From the NCBI GenBank assembly GCA_963682025.1, contig OY821519.1, positions 159,643,457 to 159,707,456 of the forward strand: 64,000 nt of DNA. Reading direction: 5' to 3'. Below are positions 33,551 through 45,592 of this stretch, in pieces. Within the stretch, counting starts at the first letter, position 1. Every line of letters starts with the position of its first letter. The position numbers were made by a program, and so were the translations under genes. The DNA is from Cordilura impudica. Lineage: Eukaryota; Arthropoda; Insecta; Diptera; Scathophagidae. The notes beneath the pieces are model-generated. The model was not told the DNA's origin and did no database searches. It saw only the letters and a program-made list of their open reading frames with translations.

Positions 33551-35387
33551 TGTAGCATGGAAATTCCTTTTTCCAATATTTTTTTTTACGTTTTGTTTGT
33601 TAAAAGAATCATATTCGGTTAGTCGTTAGTAATAAGATTGGTCATTATTAGGGTTAATAAAATACGACTCTGCAGGCTTTAAGTTTTTCGAGTCTCGCTA
33701 AACGTATATGACATGATATTTTTCTGGAAGATTCGATAAAGCTGACGTGGCAAGTTGCTTTAGAAAAAAGAAGGAAGAAAGAAAAACGTGTTTGAGAAAG
33801 AAAGGTTATTACAACCAGAAGGTCGTGGTGTTAACCGAAACACATTTGTATAAAGCTGTCGCATGATAAATAAATTGCATGCTAAAATTTTTTTTTCTAT
33901 TGTAAAGGCATAAGCACCACAAATTGTAACTTGCGACAAACAAGGGTGCGAGTTAAAGGTAGTTTGCCGGGTGAGTTTTTTTTCCCTATGATTGCTACCG
34001 TACGCGAGAGTTACAATTAAATTTCTCCACAGGATTTCATTCCGGGTTGCCCATTGGCCTTCTCCATTGGATACCTGCATTTATTTTTCCAAGTAAGCGA
34101 ACGAAGCCTGCCGTTCATAATAATTGAACTTTTTACATTCGTACCGCCTCTTGAGTAAGCAAAACGAAACGAAATTCTTATTTCCGACGTGGCTGAGCCT
34201 CAAATCAAGAAAATCCCGGGTTTACCACCAAACAGCACATCTGTCGGCAGCGTGTCGAGGCCTTTAAGGAATTGCACCGTGTCCACTGAACACGCACGAA
34301 AATACCTCCGGACTACCAGAAAGCACCAGCCATCGACTGTCAATATAAGATTTATCATTCTATCCATAACAAAAGGGAAATTATGCAGTCCGTCCGCCTG
34401 CCCAGTTATTTTCACATCATCCGATAATCACCTACTTATCCGGATCAAAAATTAAATTCCGTCCGTCTGTTTCTTGTGTATTCAATTTTTTTTTCCTTCT
34501 TGTAAAAGCCCGATGTAAATCTAATTTCTTCTGATCTAAGTGTTAAAAAAAAAAAAACAAAGAATTTTTTTTTGTTATGAAGCTATAAGGCCGATAGGTT
34601 TTCCTTCCATAACCGAGTTCTAATTTTTCCATTCTCGTTAAGAATTGGTGCGAGGCAAGTTCATTCAAAAAAAAAAAAAAAAAAAAAAAATAGTAATAAT
34701 AATAATAAATATACAAAAATTTCCTTTTACGTAGCTCAACATGATTAAAGTTTAAACGGATATTCCTACAGCATTGGAACCAGCATCCTGACGTCACGAA
34801 GCTGCGGTAACCCAGGTAATTGAATGCAAATATTCCCCGTGTTGAACTTTACTTTTGTTGAGTTTGTTCGCTAGTACGATACTTACCAAAAAAAAAAAAA
34901 AACAAAAAAAAACAGAAAAAAATAGAGAAAGTTTTCTTTTGATAATTTTGCTTTCATCGATTCATATAATGCATACTTGCTTTATATCAATAGCTCTGTC
35001 CTCTTAGAGGGAAGAGAAAAACTTTTTTTTATAAGCATATGTTTATTTTTTTACTTAAACTTTGTTATAATTTACTCTTAAGATCTTGTATTTTTTTTTT
35101 TGTTATTAGAAATAAAATGTTCATGAACTAATAAATTTTTAAGCTCCTCTCTCTTTCGGCTAGGTGCATCAAATATCTTTAATTTTTTCTTCTATCGGTG
35201 GGTACACAAGTTTCTCTGTTTACCTTAAATGATATACATGTGTTCCATCATCTCGTTTCGTCCCTCCCACGACCAGGCTGAGCTAGACTGCGCAAAACAC
35301 AAGGGAGCATGGGACGTAAACGAATAAGCTCTTTTTGATTTTATCGTGGTGTGTGGTCGGCAGTATGCACCGACAGAACATGCTACA
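33551..35387 (+). repeat. gypsy-2 5' LTR
   Basis: It is almost identical to 40913-42758. It contains long A runs (about 34550 and 34670) and an 88-codon open frame (34189-34455) found in both LTRs, without recognisable similarity. Confidence 0.9.
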
Positions 35388-35394
35388 GGTAATA

Positions 35395-35405
35395 TGGCGC
35401 CCAAA
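35395..35405 (+). other. gypsy-2 primer binding site
   Basis: TGGCGCCCAAA lies 7 bp after the LTR end CATGCTACA. It is the same lysine-tRNA-type primer site as in gypsy-1. Confidence 0.65.
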
Positions 35406-35971
35406 TGGTTGCAGCCTTTGGGATTTCCCAAAGTCATGCATACAAAAAATAAATTTTTTTTAGAGCAAGTAAACATTTCGAGTTTTTTCCATGTAGTTAA
35501 ACTAAACTTTTGTTATCAAAAAAAATTTTTTTTTGTGTTCGGAGTTGTTTACATCGTGGTATGATTTAAATTTTTGTGTTAGCACAAAATTATTCCCATA
35601 GTTAATTTTGGTAAAGTAAGATTTTATAGATGAATTTATTAAGTTCTTCATATTTCCTTTCCAAATATTTAGTTAATGGATGGTGTTAGAATTTGGAAAT
35701 GACTGAGCAAGGTCATTCCATTTCCATCGTTCCACGAATTTGATATCAGTTTTGTTTGTTACACTCTTGTGAGCATCCACCGGAATTAAGTTGCACATTA
35801 GACGGAAGTTTGAGGAGTTTTTTTTTTATGAACATATTATTTCTATATTTCTATTTTTTTTATACGCGTTTGGTGGGAGAAAAAAAATTTTTTTATCCCA
35901 AATTATATACACATATTATTTTCTTTCTTTCTTATATACTTATGTTCTTTTAAGATTTTTTTTTGATTAAA

Positions 35972-37645
35972 ATGGATTTTGCATTGTTAGATAGTGAAGA
36001 GGTTCGGTATGAATGCCAGATTAGAGGATTATCGTTAGAGGGTAATATTCGGAAACTGGCAAATGATTTGAATAAGGTTTATGCGGATGAATTAGACGGT
36101 AAGAGGGTTTTTAAACCGAATCATGTCAATTCGGTAACCCAAGAAATGGAAAGTTTGTTGAGTAAGGTTGAAGATTTAAAGAGGATGACAGAACAAGCTT
36201 TGAGGTCAAATGATAAGGAATGTGAAAAAAGAGCAATAGCTAAGGCTATTCATTGTCGTAATAGAATTGATATTATGGGTAGTAGAGCTCCAAATTTGAA
36301 AGAAAATATATTTAATTTGAACAAGGAGGTAAAGGAAATTATGGAAAGACTATATGTTGACACAATACCACTGGAGAGTGAGGAATTATTGAACGTTTCT
36401 ACGCACGTAGATAGACCCTCAGTAGGTTTAGCTTCTGGTATAGAATTAAATGTAGGACAGCCTTTAGTGATGCCGAATGTACAGCCCTTAAATGGAAATC
36501 ATGGTAATAGCAGGGAGGTTAGGCAAAGTAATACACCTAGAGCCAATGACAATTACCGACAGTTTACTGCTAAAAAAGGACAAAATCATAGACCTAATAC
36601 CAATTTTAATAATCGGCCAAATTTCCAGTCGGGTATTAATCGGAGTTTTAACTCAAATAATAGCAGAGTACAGTCAGGTTTTTCTAGTGCAGCTGTAGCA
36701 ATCGGGTCGAGCCAACAAAGAAGATTTGAGGATCAACTAAATGCCGCTGCTGATAATGTTTCCAGGCTAGATATTTCTGACGGAACGAATATTTCTTCAT
36801 CGGATGTTGCCGCGAGATTAAGAAATATTTCTAATTGGGGTTTGAAGTTTAATGGCCATCCTTGTCCCATAACCGTTGAACAGTTCGTAACTAGAGTCGA
36901 GATTTTGGCAATGAGTGAAGGTATACCGTTAGACAGATTGTGTTTTTCTATGCATCAGTTATTAACCGATAACGCAAAAATTTGGTTTTGGATTTTTGTA
37001 CAAAACCACGGTCAGCCTCGGTGGTATGATTTTCGATCGGGTCTTATTAGTGAATTTCAAATCATAACATCTGACCACGAAATTCGTCGGATGATAGAAA
37101 ATCGTAAACAAAAGAATCGAGAAACCTTTAGTGAATTCAAATTGGCTGTCGAGGAAATCAATTCACAATTGCGGAATCCGTATTCGGAAAGTGACTTAGT
37201 TAGTTTGTTAAAATGCAACATGCACCCAGCCTTACGCAAAAATTTGGTTTTGCAACATCCTAGGACAGTGAAAGAGTTAAAGGTCATGTGTATGCAGGTG
37301 GAGAAAGGTCTAGCAGATATAGGCGAATCTTTAGACGAACAGGTGACATCCAGGAAACGTTTTGTGAATGAAATAGCATACGAATCACCAAAAACTGATA
37401 TAGTTCAGGAAAATTATGTCGAGGAAAATTCATTAATGATTTGCTGGAACTGTAAAGATATCGGTCACAGTTATATAGATTGTCCGGTAGAACAACAACA
37501 TATCTTCTGTTTTAAGTGTGGTGCTCCGGATGTAACGCGACCCAATTGCATTAAGTGTAATCGTTTAAACCGACCAGCGGACGCAAGGCTGGGGATCTTC
37601 GCCGTCCGACAATATCGTCTCCCCAAATGGGTCAACACATTTTAA
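35972..37645 (+). CDS. gypsy-2 Gag
   Basis: I choose the ATG at 35972 (MDFALLDSEEVRYECQIRGL); the frame is open from a TTG 9 bp earlier. The 557-residue protein has a coiled N-terminal half, an Asn/Arg-rich linker (around residues 175-235), a capsid-type region (NWGLKFNGHPCPITVEQF, DNAKIWFWIFVQN, YDFRSGLISEFQ) and two knuckles from residue 491: CWNCKDIGHSYIDC and CFKCGAPDVTRPNC. The second has Val in place of His, as in gypsy-1. The last 30 codons after the knuckles are probably not ancestral, since the pol frame is already open there. The leader between PBS and gag (35406-35971) is untranslated. Confidence 0.85.
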   Translation: MDFALLDSEEVRYECQIRGLSLEGNIRKLANDLNKVYADELDGKRVFKPNHVNSVTQEMESLLSKVEDLKRMTEQALRSNDKECEKRAIAKAIHCRNRIDIMGSRAPNLKENIFNLNKEVKEIMERLYVDTIPLESEELLNVSTHVDRPSVGLASGIELNVGQPLVMPNVQPLNGNHGNSREVRQSNTPRANDNYRQFTAKKGQNHRPNTNFNNRPNFQSGINRSFNSNNSRVQSGFSSAAVAIGSSQQRRFEDQLNAAADNVSRLDISDGTNISSSDVAARLRNISNWGLKFNGHPCPITVEQFVTRVEILAMSEGIPLDRLCFSMHQLLTDNAKIWFWIFVQNHGQPRWYDFRSGLISEFQIITSDHEIRRMIENRKQKNRETFSEFKLAVEEINSQLRNPYSESDLVSLLKCNMHPALRKNLVLQHPRTVKELKVMCMQVEKGLADIGESLDEQVTSRKRFVNEIAYESPKTDIVQENYVEENSLMICWNCKDIGHSYIDCPVEQQHIFCFKCGAPDVTRPNCIKCNRLNRPADARLGIFAVRQYRLPKWVNTF

Positions 37646-40600
37646 GGCGCCGACAGAACCAGAACACCCAAGCGTCGCAGCCCGAAAATCAATAAATTTT
37701 ATAGGTCGTAGTAGGAGATATTTTCGTCAGAGAAAGGAGGAGAAACGCATCTTTAGGGAAACCAAAATTAGTTTCGCTGCAGATGGGAGACCAATTGTAA
37801 AGGTTTTGTTGGAAAATATATTAACAGAAGGTTTATTAGACAGTGGAGCTAACATTTCAGTTTTGGGAAAAGGTTGTTTTGAGTTGCTAGGGAGATTAAA
37901 TATTTCATATAAGAGGTTAAATTGTGGAGTTCAGGTGGCAGGAGGGGCGGCTCACCAAGTTAAGGGTTTTGTTTATTTGAGGGTAAAGTTCGATGGTCGT
38001 TCGGAAATTTTGAAGATTTATTTGGTTCCGTCTTTTCATCGCTTATTAACTTTAGGAATGAATTTCTGGCAGGCATTTGGTATTTTACCGGCAGTAGTTT
38101 GTGAAGTTAATTTCATTAGCAAAGACGATCCAAAGCAGCATATTTTAACGCCTGAGGAGCAAAATCAACTCGCGGAGGCAATAGAAGAAATTCCATCCTA
38201 TAATAAGCTCGGTTTGGGTAGAACTAATTTGTTGATACACGATATTGACGTGGGTGGCGCAAAACCCGTCAAACAACGCGTTTATCCAATTTCACCAGCT
38301 ATGTTAGAGATTATGGATAGGGAGATTGATGAAATGATCAAGCTAGATATTATCGAGAAATGCGACTCAAGCGGCTGGTGTTCAAATATGGTTATGGTTA
38401 AAAAATCAAACGGTTCGTGGAGATTATGTCTCGATGCGCGAGAAATTAATAAGCCTACTGTTAAGGATGCTTACCCACTGACTACAATTGATGGCGTTTA
38501 TCGACGTATCGGAAAGATAAAATATGTTTCAAAATTAGATTTAAAATATAGCTTTTGGCAAGTCCCATTATCGGAGCGAGCCAAAAACATTACTGCATTT
38601 CCGGTTCCTGGCAGGGGTCTTTTTAGATATAAGGTTATGCCATTTGGGTTAAAAAATGCGTCACAGACCCTCTGTAAATTAATGGATATGATCGTCCCGT
38701 ATGAGCTAAAATCGGATATTTTTACATATATAGATGATGCTTTAATTTGTTCAGAGACTTTTGAGGAGCACTGTCGTTTGCTTAGAATTTTTGGGAAGCA
38801 TTTGCGCGAGGCAAACATTACCGTGAATATTGAGAAATCAAAATTTTGTCAAAGGGAGACTGAGTATTTAGGTTTTGTCATTGGTGAGGATGGTTTAAAG
38901 CCAAATCCCGAAAAAGTTAGGGCCATTGTTAATTTTAAAAAACCCACCACTTTAAAAGAGCTAAGAAGGTTCACGGCTATGTGTCAGTGGTACATGCGAT
39001 TAATTCCGAATTATGCATCAATTGCCGCTCCTCTCACCGATATGAGTTCCCCCAAAAAATTCACAAAAGATTGGACCCAAGAAGCCGTAGAGGCGTTCGA
39101 AAAGCTAAAGGCTATGTTGAGTTCTGAGCCAGTGTTGTCGTCACCGGATTACAGCCGTCCGTTCGTAATACAATGTGACGCGTCGACGAGTGGTATAGGT
39201 GGAGCGTTGATTCAAAAGGATGACATTGGAAATGAAAGACCCGTGGCTTTTATGTCACGTAAGCTTAATGGCGCGCAGAAAAATTACACCATTACGGAGC
39301 TGGAGTGCCTGGCGGCGGTACTGGCGATCAAGAAGTTTCGTCCGTACGTCGAGGGCACGCATTTTTCCGTCATCACTGACCATGCCAGTTTGAAATGGCT
39401 CATGTCATTGAAGGATTTAAGTGGTCGTTTAGCCAGGTGGTCTATAAAGCTACAGGCTTATGATTTTGATATTATTCACAGAAGCGGTAAGGATAATATT
39501 GTTGCTGACGCTTTGTCGCGTGCAGTCGATAGCCTGGTTTTGGAAACCTCTCACGGTGTAATTGATTTGAATTCAGAAGCGTTTAGAGATCCTAAGTATC
39601 GAGATTTGGTTACGTTGGTTGACAGATCACCGGAAAGGTATCCCGATTTAAAAATTTTTGAGGATAAGGTATATAAACGCGTTGCGTTCAGAAATGAAGT
39701 ATGTAGTTCCGAATCGGAATATTGGAGGTTGTGGGTACCCGAGTTGCTTCGTGAGTCCGTAATGGAGAAGCTTCATTGTCCAACAAACTGTGCTCATCCA
39801 GGTGTAAATAAGCTACTCGAGAAGATAAAGCGTTATTTTTATTGGCCAAACTGTCTGTCCGACGTCATTAAGTTTGTTAAGTCGTGCGAAATTTGTAAGA
39901 AGTCAAAGCTGCCGAATAATATAACACGTCCACCAATGATTCCCAGGCAGCCATCAATCAGACCTTGGCAGGAATTACATATTGATTATGTAGGTCCGTT
40001 TCCGCGTAGCAAGTCAGGTCATACTCAAGCTTTAGTGATATTGGATAATTTTTCTAAATATGTGATAATCCGTCCGGTCAGACAAGCAACAGCCAAAATT
40101 ACCATAGAATCTTTAAAGGAGTATGTCTTCAATTATTTTGGGATCCCGCAAAAGATTTTGTCGGATAACGGCTCGCAATTCGTGTCGCATGAATTTAAGG
40201 CATTTTTAGACGACCTCGGCATAACGCACATTAAAACTGGATTCTACTCCCCGCAGGCAAATTCTGCTGAACGTGTCAATAAGACGATTTTTACCGCTGT
40301 TCGAATGTACATAACAGATAATCATAGGGATTGGGATCGGAATTTAGGGTCTATCGCTTGTGCTTTTCGCAACGTAGTTCACGAATCGACAGGTTTCAGT
40401 CCGTATTACACATTATTCGGCATGCACATGATTCAACATGCCAGTGAATATAATTTGCTTAAAAGGTTTGAATGTTTGTCAGGAGAGTCCCCAGAAGTCT
40501 TGTCCAGGTCTGATCGTTTGCAGCTTATTAGGGAAAGGGTAGTCGATTGTTTAAAGAAGGCTCAGGAGCGACATTCTAAGGCATATAACTTCGGTCAAGA

Positions 40601-40801
40601 GAGGTCACTTTTAACATTGGCCAAATCGTCTTCAGGAGAAATTTCCCTCAGAGTGATGCGGCTCGCGGTTTTAGTGCTAAGTTGGCTCCAAGACTGATTA
40701 AATGTGTGATTAAGGCTAAATGCGGAAATTCGATTTATGAGATTGAGGACATGTCGGGGAAATATATTGGTAGGTACCATGCCAAAGACTTGACTACGTA
40801 A
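37569..40801 (+). CDS. gypsy-2 Pol (PR-RT-RH-IN), one frameshift near its end
   Basis: The pol frame opens at 37569, overlapping gag by 77 nt in the +1 frame; an unbroken stretch runs to 40697. Protease GLLDSGANISVLG, RT YIDD (about 38730) with LDLKYSFWQVPLSE upstream, RNase H IQCDASTSGIGGALIQK and TDHASLKWLMSLKDLSGR, and integrase H-H-C-C (HCPTNCAHPG to CEICKKSK) with D-D-E residues in YVGPFPRSKSG, LSDNGSQF and PQANSAERVN are all in place. A 1-nt loss near 40585 diverts the end; in the right frame the tail reads NIGQIVFRRNFPQSDAARG and IGRYHAKDLTT, with a stop at 40801. This may be a real lesion or a sequencing error. Confidence 0.85.
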
Positions 40802-40912
40802 ATTTGCCCGTCTAGCTTGAGTGTATCTCAGGGTGTGGATCGTTCCCACGTTGGGCCAATTTATCCTTTCCCAAATCTGATGTCTCGCCGCTGTTAGCCA
40901 TCATATTTGCTT

Positions 40913-42758
40913 TGTAGCATGGAAATTCCTTTTTCCAATTTTTTTTTACGTTTTGTTTGTTAAAAGAATCATATTCGGTTAGTCGTTAGTAATAAGATTG
41001 GTCATTATTAGGGTTAATAAAATACGACTCTGCAGGCTTTAAGTTTTTCGAGTCTCGCTAAACGTATATGACATGATATTTTTCTGGAAGATTCGATAAA
41101 GCTGACGTGGCAAGTTGCTTTAGAAAAAAGAAGGAAGAAAGAAAAACGTGTTTGAGAAAGAAAGGTTATTACAACCAGAAGGTCGTGGCGTTAACCGAAA
41201 CACATTTGTATAAAGCTGTCGCATGATAAATAAATTGCATGCTAAAAATTTTTTTTCTATTGTAAAGGCATAAGCACCACAAATTGTAATTTGCGACAAA
41301 CAAGGGTGCGAGTTAAAGGTAGTTTGCCGGGTGAGTTTTTTTTTCCCTATGATTGCTACCGTACGCGAGAGTTACAATTAAATTTCTCCACAGGATTTCA
41401 TTCCGGGTTGCCCATTGGCCTTCTCCATTGGATACCTGCATTTATTTTTCCAAGTAAGCGAACGGAGCCTGCCGTTCATAATAATTGAACTTTTTACATT
41501 CGTACCGCCTCTTGAGTAAGCAAAACGAAACGAAATTCTTATTTCCGACGTGGCTGAGCCTCAAATCAAGAAAATCCCGGGTTTACCACCAAACAGCACA
41601 TCTGTCGGCAGCATGTCGAGGCCTTTAAGGAATTGCACCGTGTCCACTGAACACGCACAAAAATACCTCCGGGCTACCAGAAAGCACCAGCCATCGACTG
41701 TCAATATAAGATTTATCATTCTATCCATAACAAAAGGGAAATTATGCAGTCCGTCCGCCTGCCCAGTTATTTTCACATCATCCGATAATCACCTACTTAT
41801 CCGGATCAAAAATTAAATTCCGTCCGTCTGTTTCTTGTGTATTCAATTTTTTTTCCTTCTTGTAAAAGCCCGATGTAAATCTAATTTCTTCTGATCTAAG
41901 TGTTAAAAAAAAAAAAAACAAAGAATTTTTTTTGTTATGAAGCTATAAGGCCGATAGGTTTTCCTTCCATAACCGAGTTCTAATTTTTCCATTCTCGTTA
42001 AGAATTGGTGCGAGGCAAGTTCATTAAAAAAAAAAAAAAAAAAAAAAATAGTAATAATAATAATAAATATACAAAAATTTCCTTTTACGTAGCTCAACAT
42101 GATTAAAGTTTAAACGGATATTCCTACAGCATTGGAACCAGCATCCTGACGTCACGAAGCTGCGGTAACCCAGGTAATTGAATGCAAATATTCCCCGTGT
42201 TGAACTTTATTTTTGTTGAGTTTGTTCGCTAGTACGATACTTACCAAAAAAAAAAAAAAAAAAACAAAAAACAAAACAGAAAAAAATAGAGAAAGTTTTC
42301 TTTTGATAATTTTGCTTTCATCGATTCATATAATGCATACTTGCTTTATATCAATAGCTCTGTCCTCTTAGAGGGAAGAGAAAAACTTTTTTTTTATAAG
42401 CATATGTTTATTTTTTTTTACTTAAACTTTGTTATAATTTACTCTTAAGATCTTGTATTTTTTTTTTTTTTTGTTATTAGAAATAAAATGTTCATGAACT
42501 AATAAATTTTTAAGCTCCTCTCTCTTTCGACTAGGTGCATCAAATATCTTTAATTTTTTCTTCTATCGGTGGGTACACAAGTTTCTCTGTTTACCTTAAA
42601 TGATATACATGTGTTCCATCATCTGGTTTCGTCCCTCCCACGACCAGGCTGAGCTAGACTGCGCAAAACACAAGGGAGCATGGGACGTAAACGAATAAGC
42701 TCTTTTTGATTTTATCGTGGTGTGTGGTCGGCAGTATGCACCAACAGAACATGCTACA
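40913..42758 (+). repeat. gypsy-2 3' LTR
   Basis: Partner of 33551-35387. The 111 bp between the pol stop and the LTR show no obvious long polypurine tract. Followed by the GCTC duplication. Confidence 0.9.
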
Positions 42759-42960
42759 GCTCATTCACAAAATAAAACTGGGTAAACTTATGATAATATT
42801 GTTTGTCATTATTTCGAGCAGGTTGCTATTGAAAATGGATAAATTACGTATTATTGTACCAAGATGTGGACTAAAATATGGAGATACCTTTAAAGCTGTT
42901 AAAAATTCAGTGTAATAATTTATTGTAATAATTTAGTATTAAATTTATCAAATTGTTTAC

Positions 42961-45584
42961 TAGGCATATAACTTTTTACAATTTTTGCAAATACGAAAAA
43001 CGGCATACCATAGTCGAATAGAGCATAAAAAAGTATGAACCCCCATTATTTTTTTTTTTGTGAAATTGCAAAAAAGTTTCCGCGCAAAACGAAATTACTT
43101 TTTTTATCAGAACTGCTGAAAAAAACAAAAAAAGTTTTGTACAGTGTACACGTTTTTCTTCATAATAATAGATATTTATTTAACTAATAATCTTCCTATT
43201 ATTGCAAACGCCTTTTAATGGACCCAAGGGAATTGCCCCACCCACCCCAAACTAATTTTTCTTTAGAAAATTCTGATTCAATATTAAAAAATTTAAAAAA
43301 GAAAAAGCAAGTTATTCAAGAACTCGCATAGTCAAATAATAATAACACAGCTGTGCGCGCGACAATGTCTTTACATCTGACGAGACGAGAGCGTAGTTAC
43401 ATACTTCTTCTCTTTTATTTAATGTTCTCTATGCAAGAATGATAAAAGAAAGATTACGATAGTTGAATGATTTCCCGTTAGATGACGTAACAAAGCCACC
43501 TTAAGGGTTACCAAGTATGTTTCGTTTAGGAAAATTCTAAAATCTTGCGAAAAATGTATGTATTATGTGTTAGTTGGCAACCCTATATATATAAATACAC
43601 AGATGGAGCTAAAGAACTTTTACTTCAGTTTTGTGATCTTAAGCACATTTGTTTTATTATTCAATTTAGAAATTGAAATAAATATTTCAAATCTGTTTTT
43701 ATCGGGATAATTAAATATTGTTTGTGTAAAAATGTTTAAGACAAGTGCTAAAAATGTTGAAAAGTATTGTAATACGTGGAAAGAAAATTTAGCTAGCAAT
43801 ACACAATGTATAAAAAATGTGGACATTCCATTGTTCGAATTATGTAAAAAGCCCAAAGAAAAGTTTGTTATTGGAAGATTTAATAGCCTTGGAAAGGAAA
43901 TAGAGTGTAAGAAAAGAAGAACACAAATTATCGTTAGTGAACTTTCAGTTTTGTGGAAGAAACTCAATTTTAAAACACTTTCCTTAAGGTCTATTAAAAG
44001 AAATGTGGAAAGATTAATAAAGTCGTACCAAAACTTTTTAAAACGCCATAATAAATATAGTTTTAATAAAATTTTTGATATAACTTCAAACAACGAAGAG
44101 CAACAATCACACGAATCGGAGCATTTCCCCATTTCAATATCTAAAACCGATAAGGTGCCGTTGGATGATGATTACAAACTTCCAACCATAATGGACGATG
44201 ATCAGGTGTCATCAGATGATGATATTACCTACAAACCACCTGCCAGCCTATTACAAAAAAAGAAGCCTATGAAACCAGCTGTAAATTTAGTTATGAATGC
44301 AAACGTTAGCACTAGAAAGGCCGCAAAAATATGTAAAGAGTTGTCTGAATCTGGTGTAGAGATATTGTTGCCATCCCAACCTGGAATTTACAAAGCTTAC
44401 ACAAAAAATGCCGAACAAAAGAAAAAACTGTTGAAAAACAGTCTTAAAAATGAAAACTGGTGCTTGCATTTTGACGGGAAAAATATTGGAAAGAAGGAAT
44501 ATCAGGTCGTAGTACTGAAAAATGCTTCTAGGGAAGTAAAATTAGGTGTACTAGTTCTGAATGATGGAATAGCGTCGACGATATTTCACGGAATAAAAGA
44601 ATTATTATGTGATTTCGACTTGTTGGAATCAATTAAAATGATAATTTGCGATACAACCAGTGTGAATACTGGCAGACACCATGGTGTTGTCACTCGCCTA
44701 CAAAATTTTTTGAAATCCTTTTCATTGCCCGCTCCACAGTATATTGGTTGTCAACATCATGTGCTAGATTTGATGTTAAAACATGTCATGGATGAGCTTT
44801 TAGAGGGAAAAACATCATCGCCCAATATTTCATACAATTTTATTCCAAATTTAATAGAAAATTACGATGATCTAAAAAAAGAGTATGAACAAAATAAAGA
44901 GTGTATTAAGGTTAAAAGCATTAAATGGCGAAATGACATGCAATACTTATATGAATTGGTCGAAGCTTTTAAATACTTCGAGAAAAATGAACGTTTTCCC
45001 TACATAAAATTTAAAGCAATACCAGCACTCAGTAATGCCCGTTGGAATTCTAAAGCTATTTTGGCACTTTTAGCCTTTATACTTATTCCTGAATATCGTT
45101 TGCAATTATATCCTATTTGTGAGTTTGTGTGCGGTGCTTGGAGCGAAGTCTGGTTTTCCGGTCATACTTTCAACAAAAATAATTTCGCCACACTACAGAA
45201 ATCATTGGCCGGCTTCACAAAAGCAAATGAATGTTTTCTCAGAATTGGGTAAATAAACCATCAGCTATTGAGGAAGTTCAGCGAAGTAACATCTGCGCAG
45301 AGCGTGCAATTAAAATTGTGCAAGACATTTTACCATTGTGTAAATCATCACATACTTTAAACTTAAAACTTATTTCATATAACAGTTGACAAAAATTTAA
45401 AAATAAAAATATTAAAAAAAATTAAAAAATATTAAAAAAAAAATCTGACTTTTTTAGAAATCCATTTTTGCGCGGAACGTTTTTGAACCGAAATCACCTA
45501 AAAAAGTGATATTCATTACTTGTACAATATTTGCCACCACGTGGTGGTATGCCAAATTTTTCGTCAACATTTGTTATATGCCTA
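42961..45584 (+). mobile_element. hAT-like DNA transposon T2
   Basis: The ends are TAGGCATATAAC and its inverted match GTTATATGCCTA, with a perfect 8-bp duplication TTGTTTAC at 42953-42960 and 45585-45592. The inverted repeats run on with gaps for about 140 bp (GGCATACCA and TTCCGCGCAAAA recur on both sides). One transposase gene lies in the plus orientation. T2 is inserted in element B. Confidence 0.9.
43732..45389 (+). pseudogene. T2 transposase, hAT-like, single late frameshift
   Basis: An ATG at 43732 opens 506 codons. A basic N-terminal region (residues 1-120) and an acidic linker (145-165) precede an RNase H-like core: HFDGK with Asp 248, CDTTSVNTG with Asp 307, GCQHHVLDL with Cys 340 and His 343 (the hAT C-x2-H), and SNARWNSKAILALLAF near 434-449. 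The frame ends early at 45252; in a neighbouring frame the C-terminus continues as QNWVNKPSAIEEVQRSNICA to a stop at 45389. One small indel near 45237 therefore separates it from an intact gene. T1 at 2985-5155 encodes a distant relative. Family membership in hAT is inferred; it could be a separate RNase H-fold superfamily. Confidence 0.75.
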
Positions 45585-45592
45585 TTGTTTAC

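Larger units (their letters stand above)
33551..42758 (+). mobile_element. Ty3/gypsy retrotransposon gypsy-2 (Osvaldo-like), young and nearly intact
   Basis: 9.2 kb, with a perfect 4-bp target duplication GCTC (33547-33550 and 42759-42762). LTRs of 1837 and 1846 bp begin TGTAGCATG and end CATGCTACA, a 9-bp perfect inverted pair. By eye the LTRs differ by about ten substitutions plus homopolymer lengths, near 99% identity. Order: PBS, gag, pol, no env. It resembles gypsy-1 in PBS, knuckles and pol. It is the best preserved element in the window. Confidence 0.9.

Noticed and set aside
34189..34455. 88-codon open frame present in both gypsy-2 LTRs (also 41550-41816)
   Set aside because: Both copies are the same LTR duplicated by retrotransposition, so agreement is not conservation. 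No family resemblance, and it spans no promoter or splice signal I could support.
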